The position numbers were made by a program, and so were the translations under genes. DNA of 55,896 bases, from the NCBI GenBank assembly GCA_002869365.1, contig PKTA01000053.1:1-55896 (forward strand). The letters are read 5' to 3'. Under the pieces are notes generated by a model. It searched no databases. It saw only the letters and a program-made list of their open reading frames with translations, and was not told where the DNA came from. This stretch comes from Marinilabiliales bacterium. GTDB taxonomy: Bacteria; Bacteroidota; Bacteroidia; Bacteroidales; F082. Of this stretch, positions 34,687 to 44,101 are shown piece after piece. Within the stretch, counting starts at the first letter, position 1, and every line of letters starts with the position of its first letter.

Positions 34687-37443
34687 ATGGAAGAAAATTT
34701 ATTTTTCAGCCTAGAAAACGAGGGCACTACAGGCATACAGAAAGAAGAAGAAAAAAAAGAAGAAGCGAAGTCGTTTTATGATAAAGTTTTAGAGGAAAGA
34801 AATAAATCGGAAATGAGGAATGAGGAAGTTGAAACACTAGCTGTATCAAAACTAAAATTAACACAACCATCAGACGAAAAGATCTCTGATGAAAAACAAT
34901 CAATAATAGAGAAGGAACTTAAGAAATTTTCACATGAGGAAGCATTGGAGTCATCCATTGAATATTTTAATGGTGATACTTTAGCAGCTAATGTATGGAT
35001 AAATAAGTATGCTCTAAAGGATAGCCATGGAAATCTTTATGAGAAGAATCCTGACGAAATGCATCGCAGAATTGCAAGGGAAGTGGCTCGTATTGAGAGT
35101 AAATATCCAAACCCCTTATCGGAAGAAGATATTTATGAAACTTTAAAGAGTTTTAAATACATAATTCCTTCGGGAAGTCCTATGGCAGGAATAGGTAATG
35201 ATTTTCAGATTTCATCATTATCAAACTGTTTTGTTATTGGAAATGAAGGTGAATCGGATTCCTATGGAGGTATTTTAAAAATAGATCAGGAGCAGGTACA
35301 ATTGATGAAACGAAGAGGTGGAGTAGGTCACGACTTAACTCACATTCGTCCGGGGGGAAGTCCTGTAAAGAATACAGCTCTAACATCAACAGGTGTGGTT
35401 CCTTTTATGGAAAGGTATTCAAATTCAACACGCGAGGTTGCTCAGGACGGAAGACGCGGAGCGCTTATGCTCAGTATTGGAATAAAACATCCCGATGCAG
35501 AAAGATTTATAGATGCTAAAATGGTATCGGGCAAAGTAACCGGTGCCAACGTATCAGTAAAGTTGGATGATGATTTTATGAAGGCCGTTGAAAGTGGAAC
35601 ACCTTATGTTCAACAATATCCGGTAAATTCCGATAACCCTATCGTAAAAAAAGAAATTGATGCCCGCGAACTATGGGATAAAATAGTTCACAATGCCTGG
35701 ACATCGGCCGAACCCGGAATCCTATTCTGGGATACCGTAATACGTGAATCTATTCCTGATCATTATTCTGATTATGGTTTTAAAACGGTATCCACCAATC
35801 CATGTGGTGAAATTCCATTGTGCCCTTACGACAGTTGTCGTTTGCTTGCATTAAATTTATACTCATATGTTGAGAATCCTTTTACCAGCGAAGCATATTT
35901 TAATGGTGACCTTTTCACCAAGCATTCGCATATGGCTCAGCGTATTATGGATGATATAGTAGATTTGGAAGTTGAAAAAATTGACAGTATTCTTAAAAAA
36001 ATTGATGCCGACCCTGAGGCTGAAACAATAAAATCTCCTGAAAGAACTCTCTGGGAAAATATTAGAGAGAAATCTCTTCAGGGAAGAAGAACAGGTATTG
36101 GTATAACTGCCGAAGGTGATATGTTGGCTGCACTTGGTTTAAGATATGGTTCCGACGAAGCCATTACTTTCTCCACAGAAGTTCATAAATTGCTGGCAAT
36201 TGAAGTTTACAGAGGTTCAGTAGATCTTGCAGAAGAAAGAGGAGCATTCCCAATATTTGATGCCAACAGAGAAGTAGAAAATCCTTTCATCCAGAGAATT
36301 AAAGAAAATGCACCTCATGTATATGAGAAAATGGCCAAAGTAGGTCGTCGTAATATTTCTATGCTTACAATTGCACCTACAGGAAGTGTTAGTATTTGTA
36401 CTCAAACTACTTCAGGTATTGAACCGGTATTCATGGTTTCATACAAGCGTAGAAGAAAGGTAAATCCAAACGACAGAAATGTAGTTGTGAACTTCGTTGA
36501 TGAGGTAGGCGACTCATGGGAAGAATACAATGTTTTCCATCCTAAATTTGAAACCTGGCTGGAAATTAATGGCTATGATGTAAATGAGGTGAAAAGCAAA
36601 CCCGATGAGGAGTTAAATGAAATCATTAAAACATCTCCTTATTATCAGGCAACATCCAACGATATAAATTGGGTTAGCAAGGTAAAAATGCAGGGCGACA
36701 TTCAAAAATGGGTAGATCATTCCATTAGTGTTACTGTAAATATACCAGCTGAAGCTGAAGCGAGTTTGGTTAGTGATATCTACCTAACTGCATGGAAAAG
36801 TGGCTGTAAAGGGATGACAATTTATCGCGACGGATCGCGCTCCGGAGTTTTGATTAATAACGACAGCAAAAAAGAGGAAGTTCCTGAAAATGACATAATT
36901 GAATCGAAAGCCCCAAAACGTCCCAAAGTTTTGGAAGCAGATGTAATTCGTTTTCAAAATAATTATGAAAAATGGATAGCCGTTATTGGTAAAATAAATG
37001 ATAAACCTTACGAAATTTTTACCGGTAAAGCAGAAGACTTTTTCATTCCTCCTTATGTTGAAACAGGATTTGTAGAACGTATTAAACCAAAAAATGAGCA
37101 TGCTCGTTACGACTTTATTTTCCTTGACAAACAAGGTTATGAAATAAAAATGCCAGCATTATCCCGTTCATTTGAAGAAACATTCTGGAATTACGCAAAA
37201 CTTATTTCCGGGGTATTACGCCACGGTATGCCATTACCTTATGTTATTGATTTGATTGGAAATCTCAACTTCCCTGAAGACAATATAAACACATGGAGAA
37301 ATGGTGTTGTAAGAGCCTTAAAGCGCTTTATTCCTGACGGAACTGTTACCGATACAAAATGTCCCGATTGCGGAGAAGATACTTTGATTTATGAAGACGG
37401 TTGTTTGATTTGTAAATCATGCGGGCACTCTAAGTGCGGATAA
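34687..37443 (+). CDS. nrdJ: Adenosylcobalamin-dependent (class II) ribonucleotide reductase
   Basis: 918 residues. It reduces ribonucleotides to deoxyribonucleotides with a B12-derived thiyl radical and works with or without oxygen. The first 75 residues are a charged Glu/Lys-rich extension not needed for the fold. Active-site segments are SSLSNCFVIG (first redox Cys, about residue 181), NPCGEIPLCPYDSCR (radical Cys, about 379), and APTGSVSICTQTTSGIEPVF. The second redox Cys is expected in the 390s. The C-terminus is a four-cysteine zinc-ribbon (KCPDCGED, then CLICKSCGHSKCG) whose last cysteines probably re-reduce the active site. No nrdAB or nrdD occurs in the window. It ends at a strong bidirectional terminator. 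Confidence 0.95.
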   Translation: MEENLFFSLENEGTTGIQKEEEKKEEAKSFYDKVLEERNKSEMRNEEVETLAVSKLKLTQPSDEKISDEKQSIIEKELKKFSHEEALESSIEYFNGDTLAANVWINKYALKDSHGNLYEKNPDEMHRRIAREVARIESKYPNPLSEEDIYETLKSFKYIIPSGSPMAGIGNDFQISSLSNCFVIGNEGESDSYGGILKIDQEQVQLMKRRGGVGHDLTHIRPGGSPVKNTALTSTGVVPFMERYSNSTREVAQDGRRGALMLSIGIKHPDAERFIDAKMVSGKVTGANVSVKLDDDFMKAVESGTPYVQQYPVNSDNPIVKKEIDARELWDKIVHNAWTSAEPGILFWDTVIRESIPDHYSDYGFKTVSTNPCGEIPLCPYDSCRLLALNLYSYVENPFTSEAYFNGDLFTKHSHMAQRIMDDIVDLEVEKIDSILKKIDADPEAETIKSPERTLWENIREKSLQGRRTGIGITAEGDMLAALGLRYGSDEAITFSTEVHKLLAIEVYRGSVDLAEERGAFPIFDANREVENPFIQRIKENAPHVYEKMAKVGRRNISMLTIAPTGSVSICTQTTSGIEPVFMVSYKRRRKVNPNDRNVVVNFVDEVGDSWEEYNVFHPKFETWLEINGYDVNEVKSKPDEELNEIIKTSPYYQATSNDINWVSKVKMQGDIQKWVDHSISVTVNIPAEAEASLVSDIYLTAWKSGCKGMTIYRDGSRSGVLINNDSKKEEVPENDIIESKAPKRPKVLEADVIRFQNNYEKWIAVIGKINDKPYEIFTGKAEDFFIPPYVETGFVERIKPKNEHARYDFIFLDKQGYEIKMPALSRSFEETFWNYAKLISGVLRHGMPLPYVIDLIGNLNFPEDNINTWRNGVVRALKRFIPDGTVTDTKCPDCGEDTLIYEDGCLICKSCGHSKCG

Positions 37444-37470
37444 TAATTATTTTTCATAATAGTAAATAGA

Positions 37471-37508
37471 AAAGTCCGTCTTGCCTAATGCAAGACGGAC
37501 TTTCTTTT
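37471..37508. terminator. Bidirectional rho-independent terminator
   Basis: A 13-bp perfect stem (AAAGTCCGTCTTG at 37471-37483 with CAAGACGGACTTT at 37491-37503) with T-rich flank. It separates nrdJ (+) from the convergent iron-sulfur oxidoreductase gene (-). Confidence 0.9.
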
Positions 37509-37524
37509 TGTAATAATCCCGGAA

Positions 37525-39603
37525 TTAAATATCTAAACTCATGCTCACCAATTCGGCTATGTCATAGTTCTTTACACTTTCTTCCTTATTACTATATTTT
37601 ATTCCGTCTGTCATCATTACCATACAGAAGGGACAAGCAGTTGCTATTATATCACATCCTGTTTTTAAGGCTTCTTCGGTACGCTCCATAAACACTTCTT
37701 TATCTCCCTTTTCGGCTTCTTTAAACATTTGTCCACCGCCTGCACCACAACACAAGGCAAAACTCTTGTTGCGCTCCATCTCAACTTTAGTTGAAGGAAT
37801 GGATTCTAAAATAGAACGAGGTGCTTCGTATTCTTTATTTCCTCTTCCCAAATAACATGGATCGTGGAAAGTAATTTTCTTGCCGGCAAATTCCTGACTA
37901 TCAATTTTCAATTTCCCTTCAGAAATCAATTTTTGTAAAAATTGAGAATGATGAACAACATTATAATTTCCTTCGAAATCAGGATATTCATTTTTTAGTG
38001 TGTTGAAGTCGTGAGGATCGCAAGTAACTATATTTTTAACCTCATAGCCATTTAATACTTCAATATTCATCATGGCCTGCATTTGATAAAGCATTTCATT
38101 TCCTGCCCTGCGTGCCACATCTCCACTATCGGTTTCTTCTGTTCCAAGAACAGCAAAATTTATTTTAAGATGGTTCAGAATTTTAACGAAATCGCGGCTA
38201 ACTTTTTTATATCTGTCGTCGAAAGCACCTGCTGAGCCAACCCAAAACAGATAATCAACTTTTTCCCCTGCTGCAAATTTATCTGCCATTAGCGGTACTT
38301 CCAGGCCTTCTGCCCAAAGCATACGATCCTCAGGAGAGAATTGCCATGGAGCTCCATTATTTTCAATATTTGAAAAAACAGTATTTAATCCTGTCGGAGC
38401 TTTCGACTCTTCCATAACTAAATAGCGGCGCATATCTAATATTAATGCAGGCTGGTCGATGTTTACAGGACATTCCTGAGCACAAGCATTACATTGGGTA
38501 CATGCCCAAAGTTCCTCTTCAGTAATATAGGATGATAATAGAGATTTGCCGTCGTCGAAGGCTTTACCCTCAGCAATTAAACCCGGACCTTTTTCCTTCA
38601 TCCTGGCCCTTGTATCCATCATTATCTTTCTGGGTGACAACAATTTACCTGTAATATTTGCAGGGCAAACTGAAGTACATCTGCCACATTCGGTACAAGC
38701 CAATGAATTAATATAGTTAACCCAATTAATATCTTCGGCATCCTTTACACCAAATCTTTCGGGTTCCCCTTCTTCTTCAGGAACATCTTCAAAAGCAGCA
38801 TTAGGATCCAACATTAGTTTCACTTCCTTTGTAATGTTTGGCATATTCTCAGCATGCCCCAAAGGAGTTATCCGACCTACAAAAACATTAGGCACAGACA
38901 TAAACACATGAAAGTGTTTGGAATAGGGTAAAATATTAGCAAAAACGAAAATCAAAACAATATGTATCCACCAATTGGATTGAAAAATTATCCAGGCGGA
39001 AGATTCTGAAGTTCCGGCCAACATTCCGGCCAGCCAATTACTAACAGGATAATATCCTGCAATATGCTCGTTAACACTATCTGCCCACAGCAAATAACCA
39101 GTATTCATTCCCAAAAGGGAAAGCATTAACACAAGAATAATAGTTAGTGCAAGGTTTGCATCAGCCTTGGAAACGGGTTTCATTTCAGGGCCATAAAAAC
39201 GTTTTATGTGCATAAAAAGCCTACGGAAAAGAAAGGCAATTACAGCAATAGTTATTATTAGTGCAAATATATCGCTGGAAGCCATCAGAAAATTATAAAC
39301 CGGGCCGAGAAACTGAAATACTCTTTCTGTTCCAAACAAACCATCAATTACCATTTCTATACTTCCGAACAAAATCACAATAAAACCCCACCATACTAAG
39401 GCGTGCATAATACCAATAATGGGTCGGCGGAGAATTTTCTCCTGTAAAAATGCCACTTTAATAGTTTCATTAATGCGTTTTCCCCAATCACTAATTGGTT
39501 TCTTTTTGGTTAATTTAATGTATTTGAAAATGCGCTGCATTGTCCATGCAAAAACGCCGATGGTAATTAGTAATACTATTAAAAATATTATCTGTTTTAT
39601 CAT
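37525..39603 (-). CDS. Membrane iron-sulfur oxidoreductase, ETF:menaquinone oxidoreductase-like (HdrD/CCG family)
   Basis: 692 residues. The N-terminal 245 residues are a NarI-like membrane domain with about six helices and candidate heme histidines (His68, His214, His230, His232). Two 4Fe-4S motifs follow, Cys303/306/309/313 (CTECGRCTSVCP) and Cys368/371/374/378 (CTQCNACAQECP). The second CCG domain is intact (FHDPCYLGRGN and FALCCGAGGG), but the first appears to have lost its cysteines (WVGSAGAFDD, TEETDSGD, TCDPHDFNT). Proteins of this build take electrons from electron-transfer flavoprotein and pass them to menaquinone. Its place at the head of the fatty-acid gene block fits this role. 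No etfAB genes are in the window. Confidence 0.87.
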   Translation of the reverse strand: MIKQIIFLIVLLITIGVFAWTMQRIFKYIKLTKKKPISDWGKRINETIKVAFLQEKILRRPIIGIMHALVWWGFIVILFGSIEMVIDGLFGTERVFQFLGPVYNFLMASSDIFALIITIAVIAFLFRRLFMHIKRFYGPEMKPVSKADANLALTIILVLMLSLLGMNTGYLLWADSVNEHIAGYYPVSNWLAGMLAGTSESSAWIIFQSNWWIHIVLIFVFANILPYSKHFHVFMSVPNVFVGRITPLGHAENMPNITKEVKLMLDPNAAFEDVPEEEGEPERFGVKDAEDINWVNYINSLACTECGRCTSVCPANITGKLLSPRKIMMDTRARMKEKGPGLIAEGKAFDDGKSLLSSYITEEELWACTQCNACAQECPVNIDQPALILDMRRYLVMEESKAPTGLNTVFSNIENNGAPWQFSPEDRMLWAEGLEVPLMADKFAAGEKVDYLFWVGSAGAFDDRYKKVSRDFVKILNHLKINFAVLGTEETDSGDVARRAGNEMLYQMQAMMNIEVLNGYEVKNIVTCDPHDFNTLKNEYPDFEGNYNVVHHSQFLQKLISEGKLKIDSQEFAGKKITFHDPCYLGRGNKEYEAPRSILESIPSTKVEMERNKSFALCCGAGGGQMFKEAEKGDKEVFMERTEEALKTGCDIIATACPFCMVMMTDGIKYSNKEESVKNYDIAELVSMSLDI

Positions 39604-39750
39604 GACAATTAATTGTTGGTTCAGTTTACAAGAATAATAATTAATATATTTAGAATGACTCTATATTTCGAATTATCAGTTTAAGATTACGGACCTTTTA
39701 TAATCCTGAAAACCCCTACTTACAGAGCATAATAATCTGCATTAATCAAA

Positions 39751-41556
39751 TTAGTCAGGAATTCCAACATGGCCATCTTCATCGGTATAGCCATAAAGTC
39801 GGTCTAATTTTATTTTATATTTCTCCTTAAGTACTTTTCTCTTTACCTTTAAAGTTGGCGATAATTCTCCGGTTTCGGGAGTCCATTCAGAGCATGTAAG
39901 TTCAAACTTTTTTATCTGACGATAGTTACCAAGTCGTTTATTTATTTTATCTATTTCTTTTTGGTAACGCGCTAAAACTTTTGGATTTTGGATAAGTTCT
40001 TTATTATCACGAAACTTAACGTCATGCTTACCACACCATCCGTGCAAATAGTGAAACGAAGGACATATAATTGCTGCTGCATACTTTTCGCCGGCACCAA
40101 CCACCATTATTTGTTCAATAAATGATGACTCTTTAAACTTATTTTCAACTACTTGAGGCGCAATATATTTACCTGTTGAAAGTTTAAATATTTCCTTTTT
40201 TCTATCGGTAATTCTAAGTATATTGTGTTCTTCTATTTCTCCTATATCACCGGTATGAAACCACCCATCGTCATCTATAACTTCATTGGTTTTTTCTTCA
40301 TCTTTATAATATCCAAGCATTAAACTTGGACCTTTCATGAGTATTTCACCATCTTCCGCTAATTTAACTTCCACATTGTCGAGAATTGGACCTACGGTAC
40401 CAAATTTCATATGAGGATATTTAAGATGGTTTACTGCAATAACCGGTGAAGTTTCGGTAAGGCCGTAACCTTCAAGTATAGGTAACCCTGCTGCATTAAA
40501 AACCCTGGCTAATCTTGGCTGAAGAGCGGCACCTCCGGAAACAATTACATCTATTTTACCACCCAGAGCTTCCCTCCATTTGCTATAAACTAATTTGTCA
40601 ACAATTTTTCTCTGGAGTTCATAAATTAGTCCGTTTGCATTATTCAATTCATATTTCAATCCCAGTTCAACTGCCCAAAAGAAAATATTTTTCTTAATTC
40701 CCGTTAATTCCTTACCTTTTAGGATAAGTTTATCATAAAGTTTTTCTATTACGCGTGGTACCGCAGCAAATCCATTTGGGTTTACTTCGCGTATGTTATC
40801 ACCAATGGTATCAACGCTTTCGGCATAATAAATACCACATCCTCTGTACTGAACCAAATAATTTACCATCCTCTCAAAAACATGGCATAAAGGCAAGAAA
40901 CTCAAGAACTTGCCATCCGGTTCAACCGGAAGAATTTCGATAGTAGCAAGAACATTTTGGACGAAATTTTTATGACTAAGCATAACCCCTTTGGAAAGGC
41001 CTGTGGTTCCTGAGGTATAAATTATCGACATTAAATCATCTTCACTAATACTCTCTTTTATTTCTTTCAATTTTGCCTCAAATTTTGACTTCTCCTTGCG
41101 GCCTAATTCAATAATTTCCATCCATGAGGAAACGCCTTTTATATTGTCGAAACTATAAATATCCTTTATCTTTGGTGCTTTACGAGAAGGCTTATCAATC
41201 TTTTCAAAAAAATCTTTTGAAGAGATAATTATCATTCTGGCATCGGAATGATTTAGTATATGAACATACTCATCAAACCCCTGATTTGCATATATGGGAA
41301 CATGTACCACACCAATTTGAGACATGCCATTATCGACAAAATTCCATTCCGGGCGGTTATTAGATACGGTAACAATTTTGTCGCCTTTTTCGAAGCCCAT
41401 TGCCAATAGTCCATAACTAAAAGCATCGATAAATTCTTTGTACTCGGCAGTACTGAATTTCTCCCATTTACCATTACGCTTTACTGCAAGGGCATCTTCT
41501 CTCTGATGATTAATAAGATTATTATCTATTATATCAAAAGTGCGTTTCATTTCCAT
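39751..41556 (-). CDS. Long-chain acyl-CoA synthetase (AMP-forming)
   Basis: 601 residues of the ANL superfamily, FadD15-like. It activates a fatty acid to acyl-CoA via acyl-AMP. Motifs: P-loop IIYTSGTTGLSKGVMLSH (about residue 175), GYGLTETSPVI (about 387), DGWFHTGDIGEI (about 437), and the hinge ITDRKKEIFKLSTGKYIAPQ with the catalytic Lys downstream in the C-terminal subdomain (GNYRQIKKFEL). No signal peptide. Neighbours are the iron-sulfur oxidoreductase downstream (147-base gap) and a hot-dog protein, acyl-CoA dehydrogenase, thiolase and FadN-like gene upstream, all on the minus strand, making the first step of beta-oxidation its likely job. Confidence 0.93.
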   Translation of the reverse strand: MEMKRTFDIIDNNLINHQREDALAVKRNGKWEKFSTAEYKEFIDAFSYGLLAMGFEKGDKIVTVSNNRPEWNFVDNGMSQIGVVHVPIYANQGFDEYVHILNHSDARMIIISSKDFFEKIDKPSRKAPKIKDIYSFDNIKGVSSWMEIIELGRKEKSKFEAKLKEIKESISEDDLMSIIYTSGTTGLSKGVMLSHKNFVQNVLATIEILPVEPDGKFLSFLPLCHVFERMVNYLVQYRGCGIYYAESVDTIGDNIREVNPNGFAAVPRVIEKLYDKLILKGKELTGIKKNIFFWAVELGLKYELNNANGLIYELQRKIVDKLVYSKWREALGGKIDVIVSGGAALQPRLARVFNAAGLPILEGYGLTETSPVIAVNHLKYPHMKFGTVGPILDNVEVKLAEDGEILMKGPSLMLGYYKDEEKTNEVIDDDGWFHTGDIGEIEEHNILRITDRKKEIFKLSTGKYIAPQVVENKFKESSFIEQIMVVGAGEKYAAAIICPSFHYLHGWCGKHDVKFRDNKELIQNPKVLARYQKEIDKINKRLGNYRQIKKFELTCSEWTPETGELSPTLKVKRKVLKEKYKIKLDRLYGYTDEDGHVGIPD

Positions 41557-41652
41557 CTTTATAAATTTTAATTCATAAATATTATCCAGTCATAAAATTT
41601 TATTTATTTCGATTTAAAAATACTAAAAAAACATTATATCAAGAAATAGTTG

Positions 41653-42132
41653 TTAAACTCCTTTTGGTTTAAATGTCCATGTAAATTTAAATTCTGCAAC
41701 AACATCCCCCTCTTTATCAATTCCCTGGGAGTTTACATCTATAGTTTGTCCCTCTCCGGTATTAATGCTACGCTGAATAGTTTCCCGTATTTGCACAGCA
41801 GCATCACATGTAAAAGTAATTTTCGATTTTGCTTTTTTTGTAAAAGATGCTTCCATATTTAAAACCAGCATAGAAACGGGTTTTTCTGCTTTGCTTACCT
41901 CCACAATTGCCAAAATCCCTGATGATAATTCAGCAGCCATCGACATAACTGCAAAATACATCGATTTAAAAGGATTCTTATTAACATACTTAAAAGGAAC
42001 TGTAACTTCAGAACCATTATCATCAATCCTGTTAACTTTTAGTCCGGCAATTAAACCCATGGGAAGATTTAGAAGCATAAATAACTTCATCTTGAGCGGA
42101 CTCAAAGCAAGCAATTTCATATTTCTCGGCAT
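41653..42132 (-). CDS. DUF4442 hot-dog fold protein (possible thioesterase)
   Basis: 159 residues. The sequence has the DUF4442/PaaI-like layout: an N-terminal helix (PLKMKLFMLLNLPMGL), the central hot-dog helix with KSMYFAVMSMAAELSSGILA, and long strands (KSKITFTCDAAVQIRE, DVVAEFKFTWTFKP). These proteins are related to acyl-CoA thioesterases, but activity is not shown for most members. Its place between acyl-CoA dehydrogenase (51-base gap) and acyl-CoA synthetase (96-base gap) suggests acyl-CoA handling. Confidence 0.8.
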   Translation of the reverse strand: MPRNMKLLALSPLKMKLFMLLNLPMGLIAGLKVNRIDDNGSEVTVPFKYVNKNPFKSMYFAVMSMAAELSSGILAIVEVSKAEKPVSMLVLNMEASFTKKAKSKITFTCDAAVQIRETIQRSINTGEGQTIDVNSQGIDKEGDVVAEFKFTWTFKPKGV

Positions 42133-42183
42133 ACAGATTGTTTTAATGGTTATGAAGACAGTTCAATTCTTAAATAAAAGATA

Positions 42184-43968
42184 TTACAAACTATATTTTT
42201 CGGATTCAATTAAATGGTTTGCAATTTTGCGTCTTGCAGCAACCACATTAACACCGGCAACTTTTGTAAATCTTTTCATTCCCATTTGCATACCCATTAA
42301 CTCATCACCTTCGGCAAATGAATAAATGGCATCTAATCCGCACTTATGAATTTTTGGAGCTGTATCATAAAAATAAACATCCAAAATCTCTTTATAGAGA
42401 GCCGATTTATCTTCATCAAACATGGAATCGAGTTTTTCAACTCTTAACAATAATGATTCAGCAGCATAGGTCATCATAAGCATATCTGCAAGATTCATAA
42501 TTATTTCCTGCTCTTCGGCAAAGTCTTGCATAAACTTCTGTAGTGCAGCACCTGCAACCATTAATATTGATTTTTTAAAGTTTACTATCAATTTATGCTT
42601 TGCCTCGAAATATCCCGGACTGGCAGCACCAAAATCAGGAATTGCTAATAATTCTTTAGCAACTTCTTTCGCAGGAGTTAATAAGTCGATTTCACCTTTC
42701 AAACCTCTTTTTACAAGTTCACCAACCGAAAGCATTCTGTTAATTTCGTTGGTACCTTCAAAAATCCTGTTAATTCTGCTGTCGCGATATGCTCTTTCAA
42801 CAGGAGTTTCTGCTGAGTATCCCATACCTCCATAAATTTGAACTCCTTCATCAACAACATAATCCAATGCTTCGGAACCAAAAACTTTGGCAATGGAAGC
42901 TTCAATAGCATATTGACGAATACCTTCAAGACTGGCTTTTCCTTTGTCCATTCCTTCGGCAATATATCCCGAAATTGCATCTTCAATATTTTGGCTTGCG
43001 CGATAAGTAAGCGATTCAGAAACAAAAGTTCTGATTGCCATTTCCGACAATTTATATTTTATGGCACCAAAATCTGACAACTTTTTTGTGAATTGTTTTC
43101 TTTCGTTGGCATAATTTATAGCATGAGTTATTGTTGCTTTTGATGCTCCTACAGTTGCTGCTGAAAGTTTAATTCTTCCTAAGTTGAGAATGTTCAGGGC
43201 AATTTTAAAGCCACCATCCTGCTCACCAAGAAGGTTATCTACAGGAACTTTTACATCATCCATATAAAGTTGAATTGTAGATGATCCTTTTATACCCATT
43301 TTCTCTTCATCGGCACCAATACCAACACCTTCCCAGCCTTTTTCAATAATAAAAGCACTAAGGTTTTTATCACCTTTTATCTTTGCAAAAACTATGAAAA
43401 TATCTGCCACACCGCCATTGGTAATCCAAATTTTAACACCATTAACAATATAATGTTTACCATCGTCACTCAATACTGCTTCAGCCTTTCCTGAATTTGG
43501 ATCGGATCCTGCATCTGCCTCTGTTAAACAGTATGCTCCGATAAGTTCTCCGCTTGCCAAACCAGGAATATATTTTTGTTTCTGCTCTTCAGTACCATAA
43601 TACAGAATTGGTAAAGTGCCAATACCAACATGAGCGGCATAGGCAACAGCAAAGCTAAAGCCTTTACCCATCTCCTCGGTGGTAAGCATGCTTGTAACGA
43701 AATTTTGTCCGAAACCATCATATTCTTCCGGAATTGAAATTCCAAGAAGACCAAGTTCTCCGGCATCCTTTATCATTTTTATAAGCAGTTCTCTATCATG
43801 TTTCTCCAACTGATCCATATTTGGAACCACCTGTGTATCAGTAAATTCTTTGCAAGTCTGCGCCATCATGCGCTGTTCTTCGTTGAACTCTTCGGGAATA
43901 AAAACATCTTGTGCTTCTGTTTCACGAATAAGGAATTCTCCTCCTTTTAATGCTTTTTTATTGTCCAT
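42184..43968 (-). CDS. Acyl-CoA dehydrogenase
   Basis: 594 residues, FAD enzyme. It oxidises acyl-CoA to enoyl-CoA and passes electrons to electron-transfer flavoprotein. The N-terminal domain includes the AYCLTEADAGSDPNS FAD motif (about residue 150), the middle domain TNGGVADIFIVFAKI, and the C-terminal helical domain contains YGGMGYSAETPVERAYRDSRI and the catalytic glutamate in IFEGTNEI (about 405). Beyond residue 430 lies a 160-residue helical extension, as in very-long-chain and Bacteroidota long forms. Part of the fatty-acid gene block; the 133-base gap to the upstream thiolase contains a low-complexity stretch, so transcription may be partly separate. Confidence 0.94.
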   Translation of the reverse strand: MDNKKALKGGEFLIRETEAQDVFIPEEFNEEQRMMAQTCKEFTDTQVVPNMDQLEKHDRELLIKMIKDAGELGLLGISIPEEYDGFGQNFVTSMLTTEEMGKGFSFAVAYAAHVGIGTLPILYYGTEEQKQKYIPGLASGELIGAYCLTEADAGSDPNSGKAEAVLSDDGKHYIVNGVKIWITNGGVADIFIVFAKIKGDKNLSAFIIEKGWEGVGIGADEEKMGIKGSSTIQLYMDDVKVPVDNLLGEQDGGFKIALNILNLGRIKLSAATVGASKATITHAINYANERKQFTKKLSDFGAIKYKLSEMAIRTFVSESLTYRASQNIEDAISGYIAEGMDKGKASLEGIRQYAIEASIAKVFGSEALDYVVDEGVQIYGGMGYSAETPVERAYRDSRINRIFEGTNEINRMLSVGELVKRGLKGEIDLLTPAKEVAKELLAIPDFGAASPGYFEAKHKLIVNFKKSILMVAGAALQKFMQDFAEEQEIIMNLADMLMMTYAAESLLLRVEKLDSMFDEDKSALYKEILDVYFYDTAPKIHKCGLDAIYSFAEGDELMGMQMGMKRFTKVAGVNVVAARRKIANHLIESEKYSL

Positions 43969-44011
43969 GTCAATTATTTTTTATCAATTAATTTGTTTCT
44001 TTTTATTGTAA

Positions 44012-44099
44012 ATAGTAACTGGTTGTTGGTTATTGGTGATTAGTCATTGTTATTGGAACCCAAGCTGCAACTTGTAACTTGCAACCTGTAACTCAAACC
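44012..44099. repeat. Degenerate low-complexity stretch in the fad block
   Basis: Between the thiolase and acyl-CoA dehydrogenase genes lies a string of near-repeats: GGTTGTTGGTTATTGGTGATTAG-like units (44021-44043) and then ACTTGTAACTTGCAACCTGTAAC-like units (44070-44093). It has no open frame and no hairpin. Similar drifting repeats are found in other intergenic gaps of this phylum. Confidence 0.55.
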
Positions 44100-44101
44100 T
44101 T

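Noticed and set aside
36784..37134. Open frame of 116 codons on the minus strand opposite nrdJ
   Set aside because: Phe/Asn-rich translation without motifs, inside the conserved reductase gene; a chance antisense frame.
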